DNA from: Devosia sp. SL43
GTDB lineage: Bacteria > Pseudomonadota > Alphaproteobacteria > Rhizobiales > Devosiaceae
Direction: 5' to 3'
DNA: 64,000 nucleotides
Assembly: GCF_021729885.1 (NCBI RefSeq)
Contig: NZ_CP063401.1
Coordinates: 3,712,501 to 3,776,500 of the forward strand
A program made the position numbers and the translations under genes. Positions within the stretch are counted from its first letter, which is position 1. Every line of letters starts with the position of its first letter. Shown here piece after piece: positions 35,708 to 42,965 of this stretch. Below the pieces are notes generated by a model that was not told where the DNA came from, made no database searches, and saw only the letters and a program-made list of their open reading frames with translations.

Positions 35708-37600
35708 TTACTGTCGCGGAATTATCGCCGGCGACAGAGACCGTTTCTGCGCGGCGATGCGGAAGGGGGCGTTGATCGCGCCATAGCCGAGATACCCTGC
35801 GGATCGCTGGACCACCTCGAAGAAGAAGCCCTCTCCGACATTGGTCGAATAAAGCTGGAAGAACGCGCCTTCCGCGTCACGGTCGAAGAGGATGTTGGCA
35901 TCACGCATCCGCTTGAGCATTGCCGGGTCAAGACCCAGGCGCGCCTCCAGGTCGTCGTAGTAATTGGGCGAAATCTCGAGGGTCTTCATGCCGTTCCGGT
36001 GCAGTGCGTCGGCGGTCGCGAAGATGTCCTCGGAGGCAAAGGCCAGGTGCTGGATGCTTGAGCCGAAGGTTTCGGCTATGAAGCGGCCGGCCAGCGTACG
36101 ATGGCTCTCAGCGCCGTTAAGCGTCAGTCTAAGCGTCCCCTCGGTATTCTCGATCACCTGGCTGCGGATGAGGCCGGAGGGGTCAACCACATCGACCATC
36201 GGGCTCTTCTCGGTCAGAAAGATCGACCGATAGAACAGGATCCAGGTCAGCATCTCCTCATAGTTCATGGTTTGCGCGACGTGATCGATATGCCGCAGGC
36301 CGGCATCGGTAGGCGCCTGCGGATCGTCCACGGCGTCGAACTCGATGTCCCAGACTTGGCCGAGCGGGCTCTTCATATCGAGGAAATAGATCACCCCACC
36401 GCCAATGCCGCGAATAGCCGGGATGCTGAGCTGACCGGAGCCCACACGCTGGCTGAACATTTGAGCGCCCAGCGCCAAGGCCCGCTTTGCCGTTGCTTCG
36501 GCGTCATCCACCATCAGCCCCAAAGCATATGCCGAGGTTCCATGCGTCAGATAGGCCGAGTGGGCGAGCCCCTCGCGGTCCGTGTTGACGACGATGTTGA
36601 TGTCGCCCTGGCTGAAGCGCTCGACAGCCTTGTCGCGGTGTCGTCCGGTGAGGCGAAAACCCAACTGCCGCAGGTGGCCGGCCAATGCCGTGGCTTCGGT
36701 CTCGTCGGCGGCAAATTCGATGAAAGCGACGCCCTGCACATCCACGCGCGGCGGTAGCTCTGGTATCTGCATGGCAATGTCCGGTTCGCTCGTGCGCACC
36801 TGATCCATCAGGTAGATCAGCGACCGGTGTCCGTCGGCGGCTATCGTGCGCGGCGAACCGGAGCGGAACTGATCGTTGAAGATTTCGAGCGAAACCGGCC
36901 CGTCATAACCGGTTGCGGCAACGGCCCGCATGAAGTCGGTGACAGCAAGGTCGCCCTCGCCCGGCATGTTCCGGAAATGCCGGCTCCAGTACAGCAGATC
37001 CATGTCGATCTTGGGTGCATCGGCGAGCTGCACGATGAAGATCTTGTCGCCCGGTATGGCGCGGATCGAGTTCGGATCGATGCCGCGCGACAGCGTGTGG
37101 AAGCTGTCGAGGATAATGCCGATATGGGATTGGTCGGCCCGACGCACAATCTCCCAGGCATCGCGATGGTCGCTGACATGGCGGCCCCAGGCCAGCGCCT
37201 CATAACCAACGCGAAGCCCGCGCTTGGCGGCGCGTTCGCCCAATTCCCGCAAGTCCGATGCCGCCCGGTCGATACCGCCCAGTGCCAGCGGTGACACGCT
37301 GGAGCAGACCAGCATGAGATCGGTCCCGAGCTCACCCATCAGGTCGAACTTCCGCTCTGCCCGCTCAAAGGCCTGGCTTCGCTGAGGTTCAGGCAGTCCC
37401 TCGAAATCCCGGAACGGCTGAAACAGGGTGATGGTCAAGCCGAGGTCGGCCACCATGCGCACCACATCACGCGGCGAACGGTCATAGGCGAGAAAGTCAT
37501 TCTCGAAAATCTCGACGCCATCGAAGCCGGCAGCCGCAATCGCCTCCAGCTTCTCCCGCAAATCGCCGCTGATCGACACCGTGGCTATCGAAGTCTTCAA
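35708..37600 (-). CDS. quiC: 3-dehydroshikimate dehydratase (QuiC-type, fused to HPPD-like domain)
   Basis: The 630-aa protein has two domains. Residues ~1-280 are a TIM-barrel of the xylose-isomerase type with metal ligands in GYEALAWG, IILDSFHTL, IVQLADAPK and VSLEIFND; this converts 3-dehydroshikimate to protocatechuate. Residues ~290-630 are a VOC/4-hydroxyphenylpyruvate dioxygenase-like domain that keeps a 2-His-1-Glu set (GLRHIDHVAQ, SSIQHLAFA, FFEVVQRSA). The size matches Pseudomonas QuiC/Corynebacterium QsuB. It is the leftmost gene of the quinate/shikimate locus and has its own candidate operator. Confidence 0.92.
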   Translation of the reverse strand: MKTSIATVSISGDLREKLEAIAAAGFDGVEIFENDFLAYDRSPRDVVRMVADLGLTITLFQPFRDFEGLPEPQRSQAFERAERKFDLMGELGTDLMLVCSSVSPLALGGIDRAASDLRELGERAAKRGLRVGYEALAWGRHVSDHRDAWEIVRRADQSHIGIILDSFHTLSRGIDPNSIRAIPGDKIFIVQLADAPKIDMDLLYWSRHFRNMPGEGDLAVTDFMRAVAATGYDGPVSLEIFNDQFRSGSPRTIAADGHRSLIYLMDQVRTSEPDIAMQIPELPPRVDVQGVAFIEFAADETEATALAGHLRQLGFRLTGRHRDKAVERFSQGDINIVVNTDREGLAHSAYLTHGTSAYALGLMVDDAEATAKRALALGAQMFSQRVGSGQLSIPAIRGIGGGVIYFLDMKSPLGQVWDIEFDAVDDPQAPTDAGLRHIDHVAQTMNYEEMLTWILFYRSIFLTEKSPMVDVVDPSGLIRSQVIENTEGTLRLTLNGAESHRTLAGRFIAETFGSSIQHLAFASEDIFATADALHRNGMKTLEISPNYYDDLEARLGLDPAMLKRMRDANILFDRDAEGAFFQLYSTNVGEGFFFEVVQRSAGYLGYGAINAPFRIAAQKRSLSPAIIPRQ

Positions 37601-37626
37601 GTCCGCTCCTCCACCTCGGGGATAGA

Positions 37627-37644
37627 GTACGAACTAGTTAGTAC
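37627..37644. promoter_or_regulatory. candidate TetR operator, site A (before quiC)
   Basis: GTACGAACTAGTTAGTAC is palindromic except at one base pair (G/A at positions 5 and 14). It ends 27 bp upstream of the quiC start codon. Related 18-mers stand at 38398-38415 and 39472-39489, before the other two units of this locus. It overlaps the expected promoter, so repression is likely. Confidence 0.75.
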
Positions 37645-37679
37645 ATTTGCAAGTCGAGCAACTGCGTGTGTTTGCCGGC

Positions 37680-38366
37680 CTAAAGTTCGCTCAGCCGATC
37701 AGCCCGCAACACAAACCGCACCACCATGTCCACCGTCTGCCGGCGCAGCGATTCCTGATAGGACGGGCTGCCCACATCCTTCCCGAAGATTTTGGAGAAA
37801 GTGGCCCGGTTGGACACGTTGAAGAAGCAGAGTGCGCTGACCTGCCAATGGATTTCCAGCGGATCAAGTCCGGCGCGGAACAGGCCCTCGGCGAGCCCCT
37901 TGGCATAGATCGACTCGATATTGCCGATCGCGGTGACGTTCAGGTCGCGGATCACGCTGGAGCGTTCGAGAAATTCGGCGTGGTGGATGTTTTCGATCAT
38001 CACCATGCGGATGAATTCTTCATGCCGGTGGTGGTGATCGAAGGTGAATTCCACCAGCCGCTTGAGCGCGTCGAGTGGGGACAGGCCCTCGATATCGAGC
38101 TTGGCCTCGCCCTCTCGCACCTGCCGATAGGCGTTTTCGAGGGCGCTGACATAGAGGCCCTCCTTACTGCCGAAGTAGTAATAAATCATCCGCTTGGACG
38201 AGCGGGTCTTGGCGGCAATTTCGTCGATGCGGGCACCCGAGAGGCCATTGAGGGCAAACTCCTGCGCCGCCACCTCGATGATGTTCTGCCGCGTGCCTTC
38301 GGGATCCTGCGTCCGCGCGCCCACGTCCTTGGGTTTCAGGCTGGATGTTGAAACTGGAGCCCGCAT
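37680..38366 (-). CDS. TetR/AcrR family regulator of the quinate/shikimate locus
   Basis: The 228-aa protein has an N-terminal helix-turn-helix (TRQNIIEVAAQEFALNGLSG, RIDEIAAKTRSSKRMIYYYF) at ~22-70. A helical ligand domain follows, with FDHHHRHEEFIRMVMIEN, which has several His and could bind an acid ligand or metal. ATG 38366 gives a normal length; the frame upstream is non-coding. It lies between quiC and the dehydrogenase gene, with a palindrome 32 bp upstream of its own start, suggesting autorepression. The ligand is probably quinate, shikimate or a pathway product (inference). Confidence 0.88.
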   Translation of the reverse strand: MRAPVSTSSLKPKDVGARTQDPEGTRQNIIEVAAQEFALNGLSGARIDEIAAKTRSSKRMIYYYFGSKEGLYVSALENAYRQVREGEAKLDIEGLSPLDALKRLVEFTFDHHHRHEEFIRMVMIENIHHAEFLERSSVIRDLNVTAIGNIESIYAKGLAEGLFRAGLDPLEIHWQVSALCFFNVSNRATFSKIFGKDVGSPSYQESLRRQTVDMVVRFVLRADRLSEL

Positions 38367-38397
38367 GCAGTCGTCGCCTTCCTGACGGCAATTGACT

Positions 38398-38415
38398 AAA
38401 CTAACCAGTTCGTAC
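38398..38415. promoter_or_regulatory. candidate TetR operator, site B (before tetR and aroE-like gene)
   Basis: AAACTAACCAGTTCGTAC matches the 18-bp pattern GTACKAACTAGTTMGTAC at 15 of 18 positions. It lies in the divergent space between the regulator (start 38366) and the dehydrogenase (start 38525), so one site could control both. Confidence 0.65.
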
Positions 38416-38524
38416 ATTTTGCCACAAAATCGTCTTGCAGCATTTATCGGGTGTCGCAAGAGAAAGACAAGGCCGCCACCGCGTTTCACACCGGCAGGGG
38501 GTAGGGGGAGACTGGACTTTGCCC

Positions 38525-39430
38525 ATGGCCAGCAATCAGCCGGCACCGCCGCTGCGCAGCCTGGTTTTGCAGGATCGGCTGCCGCTGGACGGCGCCATCA
38601 CCATTGGTCTTGTCGGTCGCGGCATAGGCGCTTCGCTTTCGCCGCTGATGCATGAGCGCGAAGGCCAGCGGCAGGGTCTGGATTATCGCTACCACCTGAT
38701 CGATTTTGACCGCCTGGGCCTCGACGATGCGCATCTGCCTCTCGTCTTGGACGACGCGCGGCAATTGGGCTTTTCAGGCCTCAACGTGACCTATCCATTC
38801 AAGCAGGCCATCCTGCCGCTGCTCGATAGCCTGGCGCCCGACGCAGCCGCCATTGGTGCCGTCAATACCGTCGTGCTGGGCGACCGTAACATCGGTCACA
38901 ACACCGACTGCTGGGGCTTCGCCGAAAGCTTTCGTCAGGGCCTGCCCGGCGCGGCCCGCGACCTCGTGCTGCAACTGGGCTCAGGCGGTGCTGGCGCTGC
39001 CGTGGCGCAGGCGCTGCTGCAATGCGGCGTCGGCAAGTTGGCCATCTACGACACCGAGCTCGGCAAGGCGCGCGTCCTCGCAGAGCGCCTGCGCGACCAG
39101 CTCGGGGCCGACGCCGCCGCAGTCGACGATCCGGCGGCGGCCGCGGCGATGGCCGATGGCATCGTCAACACCACGCCCGTTGGCATGACCAAGATGCCTG
39201 GCCTGCCGGTTGATGGGGCGCTGATCGAGCAACGCCACTGGATCGCCGATGTGGTCTATTTCCCACTCGAGACCGAGCTCATTCGGGTGGCCCGGAGCCG
39301 CGGATGCCGCGTCCTGCCGGGTGGCGGCATGGCGGTCTACCAGGCAGTCCGTGCCTTTGAACTGTTTGCCAGCATCAAGCCCGATGCCGCCGCCATGGCC
39401 GAAGTGTTCCGCACGGCCGTCGCTGGCTAA
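38525..39430 (+). CDS. shikimate/quinate dehydrogenase (AroE family, catabolic paralogue)
   Basis: The 301-aa protein has the AroE substrate motifs GIGASLSPLMHEREG, SGLNVTYPFKQ (catalytic Lys and nearby Asp in HNTDCWGF) and GAVNTVV. The nucleotide site is LQLGSGGAGAAVAQAL. Placement beside quiC, a TRAP importer and a dehydroquinase points to quinate/shikimate oxidation rather than synthesis, as for QuiB/YdiB-type enzymes. Cofactor choice is not certain; after the Rossmann strand the sequence AIYDTELGK has Asp, favouring NAD+. ATG 38525 fits the family. Confidence 0.88.
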   Translation: MASNQPAPPLRSLVLQDRLPLDGAITIGLVGRGIGASLSPLMHEREGQRQGLDYRYHLIDFDRLGLDDAHLPLVLDDARQLGFSGLNVTYPFKQAILPLLDSLAPDAAAIGAVNTVVLGDRNIGHNTDCWGFAESFRQGLPGAARDLVLQLGSGGAGAAVAQALLQCGVGKLAIYDTELGKARVLAERLRDQLGADAAAVDDPAAAAAMADGIVNTTPVGMTKMPGLPVDGALIEQRHWIADVVYFPLETELIRVARSRGCRVLPGGGMAVYQAVRAFELFASIKPDAAAMAEVFRTAVAG

Positions 39431-39471
39431 ATCCGGCCCACCCAATCGCGGTCGCCAGTGCCCATTGACTT

Positions 39472-39489
39472 GAACGAACTATTTCGTAC
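39472..39489. promoter_or_regulatory. candidate TetR operator, site C (before TRAP operon)
   Basis: GAACGAACTATTTCGTAC matches the 18-bp pattern at 16 of 18 positions and, like site A, is followed by ATT. It lies 85 bp upstream of the dctP start. It should make the transporter operon part of the same regulon. Confidence 0.7.
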
Positions 39490-39573
39490 ATTGTGCCGCA
39501 AGGACGAAAAACAATGGCTTTAGCCGTGTCGTCCGATGAGGACAGGCCTGCTAGGCAGGCACCAATTGGGAGG

Positions 39574-40560
39574 ATGACGATGACTTTTGCATTGACGCGC
39601 CGCGCGCTGCTGGTGGGTGGGCTGCTGCTCTCTGCCGCCTTGCCCGCCCTGGCGCAGGACAAGCCGGTGCTGCGCTTCTCGGCCGTGTTCTCGGAGCAAG
39701 ACATCCGCGCCGAGATGGTCGGCCTGCTGTCGTCGCAGGTGGCCGAGATCGCTACCGTCGAGCCATACTATGGCGGCAACCTGTTCAAGCAGGGCACGGA
39801 GCTGGTCGCGCTGCAGCGCGGTAACCTCGAAATGGGCAACATTGCCCCGCAGGACATTTCCAACCAGATCCCGGCCTGGTCGGTGCTGACCTCGGCCTAT
39901 CTGTTCCGTGACGCCGCCCACCTGCGCACCTTCTTTGACAGCGAAGTCGGCGCCGAGTTCAAGGCCATGGCCGAAGAACAACTCGGCATCCACATTCTGG
40001 GGCCGACCTATTTCGGTGCCCGCCAGGTTGGTCTGCGCGGGGACAAGGAAATCAAAGTTCCGGCCGATCTCGCCGGCGTCAAGCTGCGCATGCCCGGTGG
40101 CGACGCCTGGCAGTTCCTCGGCACGGCGCTGGGCGCCAACCCGACGCCGATGGCCTATGCCGAGGTCTATACGGGCCTGCAGACGGGCGCCATCGACGGT
40201 CAGGACAATCCGCTGCCCAATGTCGAAAACATGAAGTTCTACGAAGTGATGGACCAGATCGTCCTCACCTCGCATCTGGTTGGCTATGACCTCCTCGTCA
40301 TCAGCAAGCCGGCCTGGGACGCCATGACGCCCGAGCAGCAGACGGCCTTCGAAGCTGCGGCAACCGTGGCCATCGACTTCAGCCAGGAAGCCCACCTCGC
40401 CCGCGAGGCCGAGCTGGTCGAGCGCTTCAAGAGCGTTGGCCTCAACATCTATGAGCCCGATGTGGATGCCTTCCGCACCCACGCTCAGCAGATGTACCTC
40501 GACTCCGACCTGGCCAAGGACTGGCCGGCAGGTGTGGTCGATCGCATCAACGCTCTGTAG
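39574..40560 (+). CDS. TRAP transporter substrate-binding protein (DctP family)
   Basis: The 328-aa protein has a signal peptide (RRALLVGGLLLSAALPALA, cleaved before QDKPVLRF) and the DctP fold motifs GPTYFGARQVGLRG, GVKLRMPGGDAWQFLGTALG, AEVYTGLQTGAIDGQDNPL. The Arg in KLRMPG is the usual carboxylate contact. The genomic setting points to quinate, shikimate or a related hydroxy acid as ligand. ATG 39574 follows GGGAGGATG; an in-frame ATG lies 6 nt later. Membrane subunits follow. Confidence 0.93.
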   Translation: MTMTFALTRRALLVGGLLLSAALPALAQDKPVLRFSAVFSEQDIRAEMVGLLSSQVAEIATVEPYYGGNLFKQGTELVALQRGNLEMGNIAPQDISNQIPAWSVLTSAYLFRDAAHLRTFFDSEVGAEFKAMAEEQLGIHILGPTYFGARQVGLRGDKEIKVPADLAGVKLRMPGGDAWQFLGTALGANPTPMAYAEVYTGLQTGAIDGQDNPLPNVENMKFYEVMDQIVLTSHLVGYDLLVISKPAWDAMTPEQQTAFEAAATVAIDFSQEAHLAREAELVERFKSVGLNIYEPDVDAFRTHAQQMYLDSDLAKDWPAGVVDRINAL

Positions 40561-40633
40561 CCTCTTCCCAATGGAAGGTGTCGCCGGTTCCCCGGCGCCG
40601 CCATCCATTGGACCTCCTTCTCGGAGACAGGTG

Positions 40634-41152
40634 ATGAATTCCCGACTTGCCGGCTTCGGCGCGTGGCTCCATGCCCGCGCTGAAAATGTTCTCGCAGCCA
40701 TGCTCGCCGTGATGTTCACGGTCTTCATCCTGCAGATTTTCTTCCGCTATGGCGTCAATCTGCCCATTGGCTGGACGCATGAGATCAGCGTCATCATGTG
40801 GCTGTGGATGGTGCTGTTTGGCACGGCATTCGTGGTGCGCGACAGCGAGGAAATCCGCTTTGACATCCTCTATGCCGCGGTCAGCGATCGCTGGAGGCGG
40901 GTGATGGTGGTCATCTCGGCCGTCGCGCTGATCCTGTTCTTCTCCATCTCTCTGCCGGCCGTAATCGACTACGTGATGTTCATGAAAGTCGAGAAGACCG
41001 CCTATCTCAAGATCCGGTTTGACTGGCTCTATTCCATCTATGCCATCTTCGCGGTGGCCACGATCGTCCGCCAGTTCTGGCTTGGCTATCAGGCCATCTG
41101 GGGCAAGGGCAGCGCGGACTTCGATCCGACCAAGGCGAGTTCCGGCGTATGA
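40634..41152 (+). CDS. TRAP transporter small permease (DctQ family)
   Basis: The 172-aa protein has four membrane helices (AAMLAVMFTVFILQIFF, ISVIMWLWMVLFGTAFVV, VVISAVALILFFSISLPAV, YSIYAIFAVATIV) and the family motif RYGVNLPIGWTHEISV. It couples the binding protein to the large permease. Its stop overlaps the dctM start by 4 bp. GAGACAGGTG precedes the ATG. Confidence 0.92.
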   Translation: MNSRLAGFGAWLHARAENVLAAMLAVMFTVFILQIFFRYGVNLPIGWTHEISVIMWLWMVLFGTAFVVRDSEEIRFDILYAAVSDRWRRVMVVISAVALILFFSISLPAVIDYVMFMKVEKTAYLKIRFDWLYSIYAIFAVATIVRQFWLGYQAIWGKGSADFDPTKASSGV

Positions 41153-42456
41153 TGCTTTCCACCGCTTTCACGCTGGCGCTGGGCCTGATCATCGTGCTGT
41201 CGGTGTTCGGCCTGCCCATGGGCCTGTCGATGATCTGTGCCTCGGTGCTGTACCTGTTGATGCGCGGTCAGGACATGGGCATCGTCGCCGAGCAATTCCT
41301 CAACGGCATGTACTCCAACTACATCATGCTGGCTGTGCCGCTCTTCATCCTTGCCGCCGAGATCATGAATTCGGGCACCCTGTCGGAGCGCCTGCTCAAG
41401 TGGTGCGACGCCGTAGTCGGTCGCTTCCGAGGTGGCCTCGCCCAGGTCAATATCCTGCAATCCATCGTTTTTGCCGGCATGAGCGGTTCGGCCGTCGCCG
41501 ATGCGGCCGGCTCGGGCAAGATGATGCAGCACATGATGACGCAGGACAACAAATACACGCCCAGCTTCGCCGCTGCGCTGACTGCCGTCACCGCGGTCAT
41601 CGGCCCGATCATTCCGCCCTCCATCCCGATGGTGCTCTATGCGCTGATCGCCGACACCTCGATTGGTTACCTGTTCCTCGGCGGCGTCATTCCCGGCCTG
41701 CTGATGGCCGGTGTCATGATGGTGCAGGTGGGCTTCATCGCCCGGGCACGCAATTTTCCGGTCGAGAAGCCGGTGCCACTGCGCGAATTGCCGAAGATGA
41801 CCTGGCATGCGCTGCCGGTGCTCTTCATGCCTGTCGTGCTGATGTATGGCATCTATGGCGGCATCACCACGCCGACCGAAGCCGCCGCAGTCGCCGCCTT
41901 CTACGCGCTGGTCGTCTCTGTCGTCATCTATCGCAGCGTGCGCTGGCCCGACCTTTACGCGGCGCTTCTCACCAGCGCCAAGACCACGGCCTCCATTGGC
42001 ATGCTGATCGCCGGGGCACTGGTGTTCAACTACGTGGTCACCATCGAGAACATCCCCAGCAGTCTCAGCGTCCTGTTGCTGTCCTGGGACCTCAACCCGA
42101 TCACTTTCCTGATCGCCGTCAACATCCTGCTGCTGGTGCTCGGCTGCCTGCTCGAAGGCACGACTATCCTTCTGGTCATCGTCCCGGTGCTGATCCCTAC
42201 AGCACAGGCGCTCGGTATCGATCCGGTACATTTCGGCGTGGTCGTGGTGGTCAACATCATGCTGGGCCTCGTCACCCCGCCCTATGGCATGCTGCTCTTC
42301 ATCATGACCCGCATCTCCGGCGCGCCGATGAAGGCCATCGTCGGCGACGTGATGCCGTTCCTGTTCGGCCTGATCCTGGCCTTGATGATCTTCACCTTTG
42401 TGCCAGACACAGTGCTGTGGCTGCCGAAAATGTTTGGCTACGGAGCAGGGCTATGA
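41149..42456 (+). CDS. TRAP transporter large permease (DctM family)
   Basis: The 435-aa protein has about 12 membrane helices and the DctM blocks VPLFILAAEIMNSG, FAGMSGSAVADAAGSGKM, VIGPIIPPSIPMVLYAL and GLVTPPYGMLLFIM. It is the Na+-driven channel part of the importer. It overlaps dctQ and the following aroQ by 4 bp each, so the operon is dctP-dctQ-dctM-aroQ. Confidence 0.95.
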   Translation: MMLSTAFTLALGLIIVLSVFGLPMGLSMICASVLYLLMRGQDMGIVAEQFLNGMYSNYIMLAVPLFILAAEIMNSGTLSERLLKWCDAVVGRFRGGLAQVNILQSIVFAGMSGSAVADAAGSGKMMQHMMTQDNKYTPSFAAALTAVTAVIGPIIPPSIPMVLYALIADTSIGYLFLGGVIPGLLMAGVMMVQVGFIARARNFPVEKPVPLRELPKMTWHALPVLFMPVVLMYGIYGGITTPTEAAAVAAFYALVVSVVIYRSVRWPDLYAALLTSAKTTASIGMLIAGALVFNYVVTIENIPSSLSVLLLSWDLNPITFLIAVNILLLVLGCLLEGTTILLVIVPVLIPTAQALGIDPVHFGVVVVVNIMLGLVTPPYGMLLFIMTRISGAPMKAIVGDVMPFLFGLILALMIFTFVPDTVLWLPKMFGYGAGL

Positions 42457-42887
42457 AGCCGATCTACGTTCTGAACGGCCCCAACCTGAACCGCCTTGGC
42501 AAGCGCGAGCCGGCCATCTATGGCACGACAACGCTGGCCGAAGTCGAGCAGTTCTGCCGCGATTCGGCCGGCGATCGGCCGGTGGTATTCCACCAGACCA
42601 ACAGCGAGGAAGCGCTCATCAATTGGGTGCATGAAGCGATCGACGAGGGTGCCGGGATCATCATCAATCCTGCCGCCTTCACCTTCACGTCGCTGGCGCT
42701 GCTGGATGCGCTCAAGATGTTCGAGGGCCCGGTGATCGAGTTCCACATTTCCAACATCCACAAGCGCGAGCCGATCTATCATCGCTCTTACGTGTCGATG
42801 CGGGCCGATGCGGTGATGGCCGGGCTCGGCGCCGGCGGCTATGCCACGGCCGTCCGAGCGATGCTCGATATGATCGCCGCCCGCTAG
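42453..42887 (+). CDS. aroQ: type II 3-dehydroquinate dehydratase
   Basis: The 144-aa protein is AroQ: VLNGPNLNRLGKREPAIYG (active-site Tyr and Arg), FHQTNSEEALINWVHEA, INPAAFTFTSLALLDAL, EFHISNIHKREPIYHRSYVS. It converts 3-dehydroquinate to 3-dehydroshikimate. Being the last gene of the TRAP operon, coupled to dctM by ATGA, it is likely the catabolic copy feeding QuiC. Length is normal for type II enzymes. Confidence 0.96.
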   Translation: MKPIYVLNGPNLNRLGKREPAIYGTTTLAEVEQFCRDSAGDRPVVFHQTNSEEALINWVHEAIDEGAGIIINPAAFTFTSLALLDALKMFEGPVIEFHISNIHKREPIYHRSYVSMRADAVMAGLGAGGYATAVRAMLDMIAAR

Positions 42888-42965
42888 GCAACGGTCGGCG
42901 CCCAAACCTTGGGTCTGGTGGCGGCCTGAGTGACCACCACCAATTATCTTTCAGTCGGTCGAGTT

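Noticed and set aside
42888-42965. Shared terminator between aroQ and acnB
   Set aside because: A TGGTGG/CCACCA pairing exists but the stem is short with a long loop and no T-run, so it is too weak to annotate.
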